From: Hofstenia miamia
Taxonomy: Eukaryota > Xenacoelomorpha > Acoela
Direction of reading: 5' to 3'
Length of the DNA: 64,000 nucleotides
NCBI GenBank assembly: GCA_004352715.1
Contig: SCFE01000038.1
Span: forward strand, 1,776,061-1,840,060
The notes beneath the pieces were generated by a model that searched no databases, had not been told where the DNA came from, and saw only the letters and a list, made by a program, of their open reading frames with translations. A program made the position numbers and the translations under genes. This document shows, one piece after another, positions 35,247-47,515 of the stretch. How positions within the stretch are numbered: the first letter of the stretch is position 1; every line of letters begins with the position of its first letter.

Positions 35247-36949
35247 ATGGTTAACTACAAAATGACATTGTATGGAATACATACCAATGAATTTTGTTTA
35301 ATAATTAAAGAATCAAACAGTAAATTTATGAATTTAATGTAATAATATGATAACAATTTACAATTGGAGGGAAATACATAAGGAAGAGCAAAATTTTAAG
35401 TGAAGACTTTGCTTAAACAGGCGCTATATGCTTAACAAAATCACCTTAAAATCAATCGTATTCTTAATGAATTTAGTGGATTTAGAGAATCTAATCTTGA
35501 TGTGCTTGGATAAAGCCACAATAATAATTTCATTGCAACTGCAACAAATATATAATGTAGGGTTGTTTTTTGCATGTTTCATTGTTTTAGTTGTGTGAAA
35601 TTTTTAGTGTTTATAAGACATAGGCATGCATTTTATATTTGCAAAAGCAAAACAATATCAGTTATGAATAAATGCTTTTGACATCCTACTACATTCAGAA
35701 ATGAAAATTTCAAAATGATTAATATTAATAAGCATTGCAGATGTAACACAGTAAAACTTTTATTGAGACATTCAAGTTAGTTAAAAAAGAAAACACACAA
35801 AACAGAAATAGAAAAAAATCCTTTAATTTGATAAATATGAACAATTACCATTATTAATTAGTCATATTAAATAAAAATCTTCACTTTTATAGCACAAAAA
35901 CAAAATCTTGAATGAAAATAACACAGTAGCAATAATGATCTACATTTAAAAAATATGTGAAGCATCATCAATGCTAAGATAATTACAGGACGTAATGAGC
36001 ATTTCATATATTTTTACATTATCATTGCAGAACAACAGATATTAGTATAAATAGTGTTCGACAATCAGTGATTTATTTAAAGGAATTTACATTAGTTAAG
36101 TAATATGAACCATGAGGGAAAGTAGAAGAATCAATAATATAGTTTAGTCTAATTTCAAACTTGTAAGCAATTATTAATTTCTACTGCAAATATGGTACCT
36201 GTTGCTATTCATCTATATTATATTTGTTTTGTACAAATAGAGCTCTTTTGTGTGTGATTGGCAATATTAAAATTCTTTTTAGTTAGTTGATTGCTTTTTC
36301 CTTATTATGTGCTATATATAATGTCCACTTGTAACTAAATTTTTATCAGGAGAGGAGAGAGATTCAACATCATGAACCTCACTACAGATCCTGCTAACAG
36401 TCCTGTATAATGGGTGTTTACTTTCCAACAAGAGTCTAATTACTGGTAGCTTATTTGTGAATCAATTTTATGATGACTGAAATGGTTCACTTCAGCAGTT
36501 TTCACTGTGTATACTCTACGCTAATATTAATGACAATTCAATTACATGCAATTACTACTTGCTTACTTATTTATTGCTGCAATGCTTTGCTGAATGTGTA
36601 TGGTTGTCTAATTTACACTAATTCATTATGTTTCATTGGATGGAGTCATGGTGTGATGCTTCTGACTTGACTGTGATCAGAAAACATTGTAAATTAAAGT
36701 TTTTAATAATAACTGAGAACAAGACATCAAGAGTAGCAATTAGGTTCTCTCAAGTGGAAGTGCTTACAGATATTGATACAGACTAACTTGCCTATAAGTG
36801 AACTGTTTATTCATACAAAGAAGAAATCACATTTGGCCACAGCATTCATATGATATATCCAAAAAGTACTTTACCTGGCAAAATAGCCAAAAGCGAAATG
36901 ATTTATGCATTATTAACTACTATTTAGGGAAAGAAGAATATATATATAT
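35247..36949. other. Intergenic, no gene seen
   Basis: AT-rich sequence without a supported gene. A 66-codon hydrophobic rightward frame at 36470-36670 has an ATG only within it and no family resemblance. A short TA run lies at 36942-36953. Confidence 0.5.
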
Positions 36950-38600
36950 ACACCATAAATTTTTACTCAGTCTCTAAAAACTTTAAATTAATTCTTAGTG
37001 CAGGAGATTCAAATTATTATTATCTGAAAAAAGATGACAACAATTCAATTTCTAATGTAAATTTATCACTAATGAGATACAACTATTTAAATAATAATTT
37101 TCTTACGAAATTCAATCTTTTAGATTGCTGCAAATGCTGCAAATTTATCACATACATATTTTAATAACATTAACACGTATTTGTCAAGGATTGATCACTG
37201 TTTTGTAAGCAACGTCCTAAATACTATACATTCAAAGGTATTATCAATTGATACATCAGATCACAAAGCCCTACTAACTACCTTTGCAACTAAATAAACC
37301 ACTGGTCCGGGTGTTTGCTGGATGAAATCCATCTCCATAGAAAACAACAAGAGTGATAGTTCTTATCTAATTAAATTATCTTTACACAATACACATATCT
37401 CAAACATTCAAAACAATTGGTCACTCATGAAAGTAAGGCTAAAATTACTACTGCAAAATAGACAGGGAGCCATTGAAAATAATCGCTTTTATAAAATCAT
37501 GTTCTGTGAGTGTAATTTCTTGACCCCAGATATATATGACTACGAACTACTTAGAAAATCTTATGAAACTGAAATTCGCAACATAACTAATGCGAAAGCC
37601 AAAGATGAATTTGAATATATCAGAAACATTCAATGCGGAATTGATGAAGATAGCAGTAAGGACATCAAAAACTATGTCAACAAATCAATGGAAAAACTAA
37701 GTATCAAGCGTGTAGATTAAGCAATAATACAATTTCCGAAAATCAAGATGATATTATCAGTACATTTACGGATATTTACAAAAAGTTTTACAAAAAATCC
37801 AATTTAGACATTAAAAACAACAATTTGATCTTCCCAAAAATTTCCTTAGATAAAAGCGCCACTTTGAGTCATAACATTTCCATTGATGAGATTTTAAGCG
37901 CAATAAATAAATTAAAGAATTGTCCAGGAGTCGATGGGTTTATTGCTTCCTTCTACAAAACATTCCAAGCCATTTTAGAGCCTTATTGTCAATTATTAAT
38001 CCTTTCCATTCTGGTCTCCGAAATTATTTCACACAGTATATCGAATGCAATTATCAAACTAATGCCGATAAGGAGCAAGGATTTAGCCGAATCCAAATCC
38101 TGGAGGCCCATCTCTTTATTAAACATGGATCTTACAATTATTTCACACATTTTTGCGCGACCGACTTGGACAATTAGCACAAAAATATATACGTTCGATA
38201 CAGACTGGCTTTATAAAAGCGAGAAAGTCCTCACTTAATATCTCTACCCTTCAATGTAGCATAGAAATATGCAATGCAAATAACATCGACATTGGCATAC
38301 TAAATTACAAAAGAGGCGGGATTCAAATAGGCAACATATGTTACTATTAAGTTGAATATAACATAAACTTAATGTTCACGGTACTAAACGCCAAATGGCA
38401 CCCTATAAGTACGTTGTTCTCAAGTATCATTTTAAACTATACTCCTCGAAAAAATCTATTTGGCATGCTTTTTAGCATTACTTTACTTTATCTAAGTATT
38501 TTAAAACTATATGTCCCCAAACACTAAAGATATTACAAGGTCTAAACTCTAAAGTTCCAATTAAACCCAAATGGCTGTAATTCGATAATATAGACTCAAT
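36950..38600 (+). pseudogene. L1-like non-LTR retrotransposon ORF2 (endonuclease end and RT start)
   Basis: Around 37165-37295 the frame reads YLSRIDHCFVS and IDTSDHKALLTTF, the C-terminal SRID and SDH signatures of the APE-type endonuclease. A 132-codon open stretch (37322-37720) is the linker. At 37825-38238 the reverse transcriptase begins: INKLKNCPGVDGFIASFYKT, then SNAIIKLMPI and SWRPISLLNMDL. In the next frame (38153-38300) QTGFIKARKSSLNIS continues the RT fingers. The YxDD catalytic block is not seen, although a PKTLKILQGLNSKVPIKPKW-like tail occurs near 38520-38580, so the core of RT seems deleted. Several stops and shifts make it inactive. Confidence 0.85.
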
Positions 38601-41461
38601 TATTAGCAATCCAAAAACATGTTGAGAACAAATTCAACTTAACTGCGATTTTTAGTTTAAAAGTCTACCGGTACTTTTTTAACGCCTCAGCATGTTTGAA
38701 TGAGTGTCTATTTAACTTATTACTTTGATTTAGATTTTGGTTGGTGTTTTTGTTTAGTTTCCTTGTTTCCTTGTTGAAATTTATTGTTTAGATTTGTCCA
38801 TATCTCCTTTCCTGTGTTCATGCCTACATGTTTCCTCCTTTGTAAATATTTAACTGACAGCTTATTTTTGCGTTCTTTTGCTTTCGTTAGTATAATACTC
38901 TTTGTTAAACTTATATTAATATTTACTAATGAGGCATTGTAGTGTTTTTTGGTATAGTGATGACAAAATAACTTGCACAAGCTTCTTATATTCTAAGTAC
39001 TATTCATGTGTACAGAAAAAAAATAAAAAACATAAAAAAGGCAAAGAGAGTGATATCAACTGTAGGCATTAACACTGAAGACTTGACATGGCATTTGCCC
39101 CCTTTGAGTACACAGCCAAGTAAGATTAGATGTGACAATAACAATTTCGAATTTTTTTTCATAAAATACATTAAATTCTCTTAACTACAAGGGGCATACA
39201 AGAATCTGAAATAGTGAAATTTAAAAGTTGTAAAATTCATTTTCAAATATTTGGAAGTATTTGTTCATATAAATGTTTGTCATATCATTTAGAATGTACT
39301 ACGTAGATAATTCACAAATACATTAAGAGATCCAATATGTAATTAGTCTAAAATCCACAGTAGCACTTGATCATTCATTTTGCAATTACAAATCAGATCA
39401 GAAAAGTACATATTATAATGTCTTCACTCATCACATGTTTGCGTACTTTATTGAAATTGTCACTTGTCTTTGTTTAGGGAGGTTAAATTAGGCCTGGGTT
39501 GATGTTGGCTCAAACACTTACTTACACAATATCTCTAAGGGAACTCAATTCTGAGCTTGCACTTACTCAAAAATCAGTTGATAGAAGTTTGTTACAATAT
39601 ATTTACATTAGTAAGTCATCACAAGAGTTCTATTTATTGCTCATTTGAGGTAATCTTAATCCTCTAGGAATCCACTGTTCCTGAGGGTAGCTACACAACA
39701 ATGTTGGGTTAGCTGACAGTGGTTTACTGCATTTGTGTCTCTTGACATTAAGTCGACATTTAGCTTTAAGTTTATTTTTTAACCTTAGAATTTAGTTTAT
39801 TAATTTATTTGTTGCCCTACTTAGCGGGAAATGAAGGTTTTGTTTTGTGTATGTTAGACCTAGTTTGTTAAATGTTAAGTTTACTCAATTTTTTACAAAA
39901 CTAAAAGAGTACAATTGTTGCCAACTGTTTGCAACTGTGCGTCCACTAAGTATGATTGCCACTGCATATATAATAATTTAATTCTACATAGAGGTTTGCA
40001 GCTACATATAATAGTGGAATGGCACTGCAAGCTTTTAGTGTAAGAATTCCTATACATATCAAGTTAACCCATTGTAATAACCATTTAGGCCCTAGTTGGA
40101 AGCATCCCTTCACAATGCTAGACATCAATTATTAAAAAATATCCCAATCATCTAGTATACTTTAAGCTTGCATGCATTATACTTAACAAATATAAAAACA
40201 AGATTGGTTATATAAAAGTAGATTATAGCTTATAATCAATGAACAAAACTGTGTAGAATTTCTACAAAATAATCAAATAAAAGTAAAATATCAAAATACC
40301 GAGTTTAGTAATTAATGTGCATTATGAAGCTAATAAAGTCCCTTCAAAAGTTTTCAGAGTAACAAAAAAGTAGATTACTCAAATGGCAGAAAAGTTTATT
40401 AAGGAAAAATTATAAATTAACTAATAAATGTATAAGGGTGTGGAAAAACCCGACTTCCATTACTTTTCCTCAGGTTATAATTTTTTGGGAAGTGATTTAG
40501 TCAATTATGAGTGCTTTTTGTGCATTGCACAAACCTGATTTGAAGTTCAAAAGAAAACTAACATAAAAAAGCTACTACAACTAGCTTATAAGTCTATACA
40601 TTTATTATTTAATGGAGAAATATATAAACAAGTAGAGAGAATGCCAATATGGTCACCATTTAGCGCTACTTTAGCCAACTTGCAATGGATCTAATGAGAG
40701 CAAATTTGAAAATTTTAAAGAATCTAATCCTCTAATATACTGTAGATATTCTAGCATCATCAGAGTTAGCGTAACAATATTTTAAAGTATAAAGCAAAAA
40801 CGTGATGAGAGCGTAGTATCTACTATCGCACAGGAGTTCCATGCATCATTTAGAAAGTTAGTTTGAGTTATATTCAATAACAGTGTTCGTGAAACAATGT
40901 GTCTAGCACCAAAGATCTGGACTAACTCGTGTATACTGATTAACCCATATAACGACCTGCTATAGGAGGCATGAGAGACATAATGGCAAAACTTGCTGAC
41001 GTGAAGCATGATAGTGAACACCAATAAATAGATAACGAACTAGTCTGCATCAGCTAAATCCCAGAAAGCAGCGGGTCTGCACAGATTCATAAGCCTGCCG
41101 AGCACATCCTACTGCGAAATTACAACCTATGCAGCCCCCTCAATTCCGTAGAAAGTTTAGCTGCTCATGATCGTCTAGTAGAATATAACAGATAAAATAG
41201 CGAGTTATTTGGGAAAAACTAAACTTTTATTAACCGACCGCGCACAGAGCTGTCCTATTTAACTAAAAATAAATGTAAATAGCACATTACAACCTGCCAA
41301 CGGAAAAACTAAATAAAAGTCTATCCACGTCATCAGCATGATATGGAACGCGGCTTGAAACTGGCATCATTTGAGATGCCAGCAGAAAGCAGCGGAGTGC
41401 GTCAAGGAACAACATTAAGAAAATTAACAAGGAATGAAAAATGATAGATGGCGGCAAATCA
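38601..41461. other. Intergenic, no gene seen
   Basis: About 2.9 kb with only short frames on both strands and no motif that I recognise. Several 60-80-codon leftward frames (for example 40782-41024) have no family resemblance. Confidence 0.45.
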
Positions 41462-41710
41462 TCAGCCAATGCCACAATATGTTGATAATATCTTTGCAGG
41501 ATTTTGCTCAAAGGAAGCATCTATAAATTTCTTGAAATATTTGAATGAGTTTAGGGCTGAATTTTAATTCACATTAGAACATGAGTAGAACAATATGATA
41601 AATTTTCTTGATGTTTCAGTAACTAAGCATATTCAATATTGCTATCGAACAAATTGGATTACATAACAAGAAGTGAAAAAAATTATACAATATTTAAGAA
41701 GAGGATGAGA
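41462..41710 (+). pseudogene. Penelope-like element reverse transcriptase fragment
   Basis: The frame reads QPMPQYVDNIFAGFCSKEAS, then INFLKYLNEFRAEF, a stop, FTLEHE, a stop, and NNMINFLDVSVTKH. The R-Y-V-D-D-x-F catalytic block (here YVDN), a FL-x-x-LN helix, F-T-x-E-x-E and L/N-FLDV are the palm-to-thumb order of Penelope-like RTs. The second catalytic Asp is Asn, and two in-frame stops are present. No GIY-YIG endonuclease was seen downstream. Confidence 0.7.
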
Positions 41711-41950
41711 AACATGATTATACAAAAAAATATCAATTGTCTGACTAATTACAGAATAAGCTGTACAACGCAAGAATAATAAGTAAAAAATATTTAAAAT
41801 ATTTATAAATATATATGTAGTTTATAAATGTAACCAAGAAACAAACATTTACTGTGATAACTAAGCTCATATGAAGAAAGTTGCATTATTTATATTCTTA
41901 ATAAGTTTGTAAACTTAATAAATGTATTTGTACATGAGCATTTAAATATA

Positions 41951-41968
41951 TGTTGTTGTTGTTGTTGA
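41951..41968. repeat. (TTG)n microsatellite
   Basis: Six consecutive trinucleotide units in otherwise unannotated DNA. Confidence 0.9.
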
Positions 41969-42182
41969 ATGAAATTTTGATCAAATGGTATCAACAACTG
42001 ACTTGTACAGGCTTATGCTAACGATTCTTTTCAAATTGGGATGAGCATTAAAAAATTAATACCATTTCATGCCTAGTCAATCAAATATTTGAATCTTGCT
42101 AAAATTGCAAAAGCTTACAGGAAGTTTGGCTTAAATCACAAAGGATCTCAAAAATGGATATCCACAAAAACTATTTCATAAG

Positions 42183-42183
<1 letters not shown>

Positions 42184-42224
<41 letters not shown>
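42184..42224. repeat. (TA)n microsatellite, about 41 bases
   Basis: Uninterrupted TA run, the longest pure one left in the window. Confidence 0.95.
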
Positions 42225-42227
<3 letters not shown>

Positions 42228-42434
42228 ATAATCACTCCCTTTCAGGTAGTATTAGTATTACCCAGAGTTCCTGGTTATATTTATTTCTTACAATCTATTC
42301 AGGTTGGGAGTCAGTGATGGTAGAGGGTCAAACCCCTATGTAGACCAATGCAAGAGAGAGATGAATCCCAGTTGGTAACTGCTCCAGTATTCTTGGAAAC
42401 CACAGCATTCATCAACAGACCTCAAAGTGTGTGG

Positions 42435-42508
42435 ATAGTATTATCAGTGATAATGTGTGATTTGTAACCTATTAATTACAAATCACACATTATCACTGAT
42501 AATACTAT
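42435..42508. repeat. Perfect 33-bp inverted repeat with 8-base loop
   Basis: Bases 42435-42467 (starting ATAGTATTATCAGTGATAAT) are exactly reverse-complemented at 42476-42508, with loop CCTATTAA. The hairpin overlaps the end of the leftward Pro/Ser/Thr-rich reading frame. Such a perfect palindrome is recent or actively maintained. It could mark a foldback rearrangement at the truncated end of the LTR element. Confidence 0.95.
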
Positions 42509-43263
42509 ACAAATCAAATGACTGTGGTGGAGTAATTGGTGTGACAACAGTAGGGGTGACACAACTGTTCACAGGTGCATGAGGCAAAATGGTTGCACTT
42601 GGCACAGATGAAATTGGAGCAGCAACAGTAGTTAATGTAGGAACTTGAGTCAAAGCTGACTGTGTGAAAGTGTGGGCTCTCCAACTGTGAAGGAGGTAAC
42701 AGGGGTAATTAATTGCGGCGTCAATGGTGTAGAAGTAGAGACAATGGGGCTGCTCAGAAGGCAAGCAGAAATCATTTTGGAAATTTGCTCTGAAAGGCAT
42801 TCAGAAAAAATGTCCAATGCGTCTTGTAAAACACCATAAGTACTTGGAAGCCCTAGACTGAGAGAGTGAATAGTGGGGTGGGCTACTCTGCTTCAGTGGG
42901 GATGTAGGTGGGGGTGTCACCAGAGTTTGAAGTTGTATTTCCAAAGCATGGATTGAGTCAATGAAGCATCTCTCTCTTAATTGAGCATCACAAGCCTTTT
43001 CTTGTAGCTCAGCACTCAGCTTGAAGTGAAGCAATGCATAGACTAGTATGTTTGGCAAGAGCAGCTCAGATTTGATCAATCTCAGTGTTCTGAGGCTCAG
43101 GAGATGGTGGTGTCTGTGGGTGAATGAAATAGGGATCAAACAACAAGGGAGAAGCAATTGAACTAATTCCAATGGTGTGAGGAGCAACATCTGGGCTGTT
43201 AGTGCTCACACTGGGGAGACCCTGAGTGGGAGTTCCATTATGAGGAAAACTACTAAATTTCAT
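42483..43263 (-). pseudogene. Gag-like region of a leftward LTR retrotransposon
   Basis: About 500 bases downstream (leftward) of the primer binding site, an ATG at 43263 opens a Pro/Ser/Thr-rich frame (HNGTPTQGLPSVSTNSPDVA, PQTPPSPEPQNTEIDQI). It is closed by a stop at about 43066 and resumes in other frames to 42483 (VPTLTTVAAPISSVPSATIL). Biased N-terminal regions of this sort are common in Gag polyproteins, but no capsid or zinc-knuckle motif is visible. No protease, RT or integrase follows, because the element is cut off at the palindrome. Position behind LTR and PBS is the main evidence. Confidence 0.5.
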
Positions 43264-43767
43264 TTAGCAAGAAAAACAGCAAGAAAACAGTAAGAAAATT
43301 CCGGAAACAATTCCAACAAATTGAGAGAAATTCCAACCAGGTTCAGAGAAACAAAAACTAATAATGGTAACAGCACAGTGTAGGGTACAGTATTAAATCC
43401 AAATTCTAGAAGAATGAGACAACAACAAGGTTACAACCAAAACAAGTAAGAACAATGTCAAAGCTCAGTGACAGCTGTAAAAATAACATAAGAGGCAAAG
43501 TTATGCATTGATTGGTAGTGAAGTCAATTCACAGCCAGGGGAAACAACTATCCCTGCTGGCTCACACCAAACAGAAAGAACAAAACCAAGTATGATATAG
43601 AAACAGTAACTGATCAGCACTATGTCACAATCACCAGGCAAAAATCAGATGACCACTTTGGTATGTACACAAGCTTCACAATCAGAGTGCATCTCCAGGC
43701 ACTGATTTGCCTGCACACTTCAACAGAATAGAGTAGAGAGTTTAACTGACAACCTAATTTGTCCAAT
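43264..43767 (-). other. Untranslated leader of the LTR element
   Basis: About 500 bases between the primer binding site and the first ATG of the gag-like region. No gene was seen. Confidence 0.5.
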
Positions 43768-43785
43768 ATCACGTCAAGGTCACCA
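43768..43785 (-). promoter_or_regulatory. Primer binding site, tRNA-Trp type
   Basis: On the minus strand the 18 bases TGGTGACCTTGACGTGAT directly follow the LTR end. They match the complement of the 3' end of eukaryotic tRNA-Trp (TGGTGACCCCGACGTGAT, from general knowledge) except for two C-to-T changes. This site primes minus-strand cDNA synthesis in LTR retrotransposons and fixes the leftward orientation of the element. Confidence 0.75.
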
Positions 43786-44234
43786 TGTAGAATCGCAGGG
43801 GAGCTCTGGCTACTCTAGTGGTACTGGGTAACTCAAGAGTTTAGATTGAAGGTTGCAAAGTCTACAATAGCAGAGTGACACACATCCTAACAGAAAACAT
43901 ACATTGGTAGTTCACCAATTTCATCAAACAACTACAGAAATTCCATTCCAAAAAGAACTTCAGCAGTGACCAATTCACATGGCAGCACACTGAAGCCATA
44001 TCTTTAAAGCCATCCTTACTTGTAAAGGTGCCAACTGTGTGTCTCAAGTATTAATTTCTAGCTCAATAAACAATTTATCTCAGAGTTCTCTTATCTAAGC
44101 TCATGTAAATAAACAATAAATAATAGGGCACATAATTACTGTGCATTCACATTAATCAACAGCATATTATATTTGCAAGATGTTAATTTATGTGCATGTA
44201 TGAACAGATTGAATGAAAGTTGTTATTCCCTACA
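43786..44234 (-). mobile_element. 5' LTR (449 bp) of a leftward LTR retrotransposon
   Basis: On the minus strand it starts TGTAGGGAATAACAAC and ends GCGATTCTACA, giving TGTAG...CTACA termini as expected for LTRs, and the PBS lies immediately inside. A related sequence in the opposite orientation at about 45136-45590 confirms that this is a dispersed unit with the same boundary at its left end. No matching 3' LTR was found to the left, so the element is truncated. Confidence 0.75.
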
Positions 44235-45135
44235 TGTAATTGTAACCTAAAACAACCACAATTTAGGTTGTCACCATTAAGGAGCTATTTGTTGCCCCAG
44301 ACCCCTGCACTTTCCTCCCAAATTGTCACCAGATCTTAAGCAATAGTTGTCATTACCAAATCTTTAGTGATGAATCTAAAACAGGTTAATATATAATGAA
44401 TTGAAAAGATCAAACACAGTAGAAGGAATCCAAATTTATTGTTCACTTTGCTACAGTAAACTCAGATCTTTATTACAAAAATCTGTAACTTATTACCTGG
44501 ATATTGTTTAAAGTTTCAAAACACAATTTCCCTTGCAAAGTTAAAACAAGCATACACACATAATTTAAATTGAGGGGACAAATACTAACACTATCAAATA
44601 ACTACACTCAAAAATACACATAATTAATTTAAAAGAAATTGATACAGATAAGTAGCAACAAATCATAAAATCAAGACATTAAAAAGACACAACACCATTT
44701 TCAGAGTGCTGAAATAATGACAAAATCAAAATAGTAGGCCCTGAGTGACTCTACACTTTAATATCAGTTTTCTAGTGCAGTAATGCAAAATTATAGTTAT
44801 CTGTCCCCTCATTTTAGCAAAACATGTAATTGCTCTATAATTTTGTGAGGTAACTCAAATGTGAAATTTGTAAACCTGAAAGGGTAATAATTCTTGATTT
44901 GTTATAAATATCTAAGAGACTTGTAGCAATTGCAAAATATAATTAGTCTCACCTCTTTTTGAATTATGTATTAAGCTAACCCTTTAGATTCTTCAATGGA
45001 TTGTTGTGTAATAATTATTGCTTAAGTTCTGGCAACAATTTGCGAGTTACTCTGCTGTGTTTAGGGCTACAACATGCTCTCTTCCAGTTGGCAGCCCAAG
45101 TCATAGTACCATATTAAGTGATGACTACAATTAAG
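44235..45135. other. No gene seen
   Basis: About 900 bases between two inverted LTR-related units. No coding signature was recognised. Confidence 0.45.
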
Positions 45136-45590
45136 TATGGGGAAATAACAACTTTATTTGATCATTTCTATTTGTACATTTCACTTAATAAATTACACTG
45201 TGATGATAATATACTGCTTGTGAATGTGAATGCATTGGTACGTGTGATATTTATTATATATTTACATGAGCTGAGGAAATAAGAACAAGTGAGATCTGGT
45301 CTATTTGAGCTAGAAATTAACAACTAGAGACACATGATTAGCACCTTGGCAAGCTTGGATCTATTTGTGGATACTGCTTCAGTGTGATGCCATGTGAATT
45401 GTTTGCTGTTGGAGGATAATTCTTGGTGAAATATTTTCTGTTTCTTTATTGAACTGGTGAGCTACCAATGTTCTGTTGTTTTGTTGGAATATGGGTCACT
45501 CTCTACAATGGTAGCCTTTGTAACCTTCTGCCTATCAATTGAGTTTCCTAGTACCACTGGAGTAGTCAGAGCTCATACTGTGTTATGTGC
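45136..45590 (+). mobile_element. Diverged LTR-like unit, opposite orientation
   Basis: Reverse complement-related to 43786-44234 over its full length. Shared blocks are GGGAAATAACAACTTT, GTGAATGTGAATGCA, ATTTACATGAGCT, GAGCTAGAAATTAA, GATGCCATGTGAATTG, GAGCTACCAATG and AGTACCACTGGAGTAG. Identity is roughly 70-75 percent by eye. No PBS follows it, so it is an old solo LTR or truncated end. A 123-codon frame at 45457-45828 runs out of this unit and is not a recognised gene. Confidence 0.7.
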
Positions 45591-46039
45591 ACAACATGCA
45601 GTTCTGGTTGAATGTGTTTATGAGCCTGCTATTATAGAGGGGCTCATCAATGCTAGACAAAAGCTGTGGAATATGGGCATTCATTTACTAATGCCTATGG
45701 CCCACAAGAAAGATAGTTTCTTAGTCAGCTCAAATAATGGCTGCATATGGCTAGGTGAGACATGTAGTTATTATATTAAGGTCATGTATCTTAAAACATA
45801 TTTCTCATTGCAACTTGAGCCAAGATAAGTATATAAAATGATATAAGATCATATTTCAGTTGAAAGTTTGATAGTATTAACTAGTATTCCTATTACTACC
45901 ATAAAGTGTTAAGAAATGATCAATGACAATTTGTTATATAGCTTGTTTAAAAATATATTAAAAATTTTCATTGATACTTTTAAAATTTGAATAAATAGTA
46001 ATGTGACTGCCCCATCCCATATATGCAGTTACATCTTTG
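45591..46039. other. No gene seen
   Basis: AT-rich stretch between the LTR-like unit and the hAT remnant. The tail of the unrecognised 123-codon frame ends at 45828. Confidence 0.4.
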
Positions 46040-47515
46040 TTCTTGAAACAGATAAAGAAGGAGTTCCTTTCTCCACCATTCTTTAGTATAATAGTTAATG
46101 AAAGTAAGGACTGTGCAAATAAGGAATTGGTTGCAGTTGCTGTCCATTATGTTTATGCTGGTAAAGTAAAAGAGAGGGTTGTCAGATTTGCAGCTACAAA
46201 TAGCCTTAAAGTTAATAAAGCTACTGAGAAAATAGTGGATGTAATGAATTAATGAATGTGCTGCAATATGATGCTGACAAATAGGTTTGGTTTGCATTTG
46301 ATGGAGTAAATGTAATGTCTGGGTCTTCAGCAGAGTGCAAGCTCATTTAAAATTGGTTTTGCCCAAAGCAATATATACACATTGTCATGCACATCATCTT
46401 TATCTATTTCTTCTATCCATATCTCAAGTCAATAATGATGTTCATCCATTTTTCAACCATATCTGCACACTTGCTTCTTTTATAACCAATGTACTTCCTT
46501 GAAGCAAGATATTTGAAGAAGTACAATTACAGTTTAGAAGAGATGAAAGGCCATTAGAGTTCATTGGATTTCTTGTACTTAAACTTGTGGTTGGTTTCTA
46601 AGTCTATACCCTTCAATACATGAAACACTAATTCACTTGTCTCAAAGTTGTGATGTTGACACAAAGGCAACATCAATTGGATATTTAAAAATAATTTCTA
46701 TGCAAATGTTTATTTTCCAGTTGATTATGTTCAAATTCCATACTTGATCAAGAAAGTTACTTCACAGCTGCTTTGCAGAATAGTAGATTGTCTATAGATC
46801 ATATCTTGATATTGATTGAAAATTTTAAAGAAACTCTTCAAACTTTCAGAAGCAACATGAAATTTGAGTCAATTATTTTAGTGGTTGTTGGTATGTGATC
46901 TAAATATGATATTCCTTAACCACCAATATCAAGGAGTGATTACAATGGAGATAATTTTGATGAGAGGGCCAAGCAGCTCTACTATGAAGTAATAGATAGA
47001 TGTCTTGTAGGGCTAAATAGCCATTTCAACAATGATAATTACAATATCATGAGAGTGGCAGAGAGTGCCAGTCTATAAAGCAATCATTTCTTGTGTGAAT
47101 GTGACTTACATAATGCTGTTGAATTTGCTGCACATTTTAGTGTCAATTGTTCACTAAATGAGCTTAGTGTTCTTAACTGGTACATGAAGGTTTTAACTGA
47201 AAAAGTACCTCAGTTGCCCTGCTATGATCTTATTGTCCTCCTCAAAAATGTTGACATAGTTGTTTTTTTAAATATGTGGCTGTTAATTTCTGCAATTATT
47301 GCAATTGGACAAACATTAGTTGCCATTGAGAGACTTTTTAGCACTGTAAACCATGTAATGACAACATAAATGGCAACAATCACTTAAAACATCTAGCTCT
47401 TCTTTCTTTTGAAAAAGAACTCACAGAAGAATTAGACAGAGAAGAAATTTTGAAAATTTTTTGTTCCAAGCCTCACCACTTCAAAGGTCTTAAAGAATTT
47501 TTTACTGTTAAGCAA
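46040..47515 (+). pseudogene. hAT transposase of the DUF4371 / ZMYM1-like group, decayed
   Basis: The first block, 46037-46252, reads FFSIIVNESKDCANKELVAV then YVYAGKVKERVVRF, matching the DUF4371 start (D-E-S-x-D-x-S-N-K-E), with the catalytic Asp replaced by Asn. FDGVNVMSGSSAECK (about 46295) gives the second catalytic region, and PKQYIHIVMH (about 46360) the C/H-x-H-LNL region in degraded form. The C-terminal dimerisation domain at 47200-47510 reads IAIGQTLVAIERLFSTVNHV, then a frameshift, LKHLALLSFEKELTEELDRE and ILKIFCSKPHHFK. Multiple stops and shifts are present. It belongs to a different hAT lineage from the one at 13.9-15.1 kb. Confidence 0.8.

Noticed and set aside
36470-36670. Hydrophobic 66-codon frame resembling a small membrane protein
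   Set aside because: No conserved motif, promoter or polyadenylation signal; hydrophobic codons are expected by chance in T-rich DNA.
38720-38980. Lys/Asn-rich leftward frame after the LINE remnant
   Set aside because: Low-complexity composition and no motif; it is probably the complement of T-rich 3' flanking DNA.
45457-45828. 123-codon rightward frame
   Set aside because: Its first third lies in an LTR-like repeat related to the non-coding unit at 43786-44234. There is no family resemblance or promoter, so it is most likely a chance frame.
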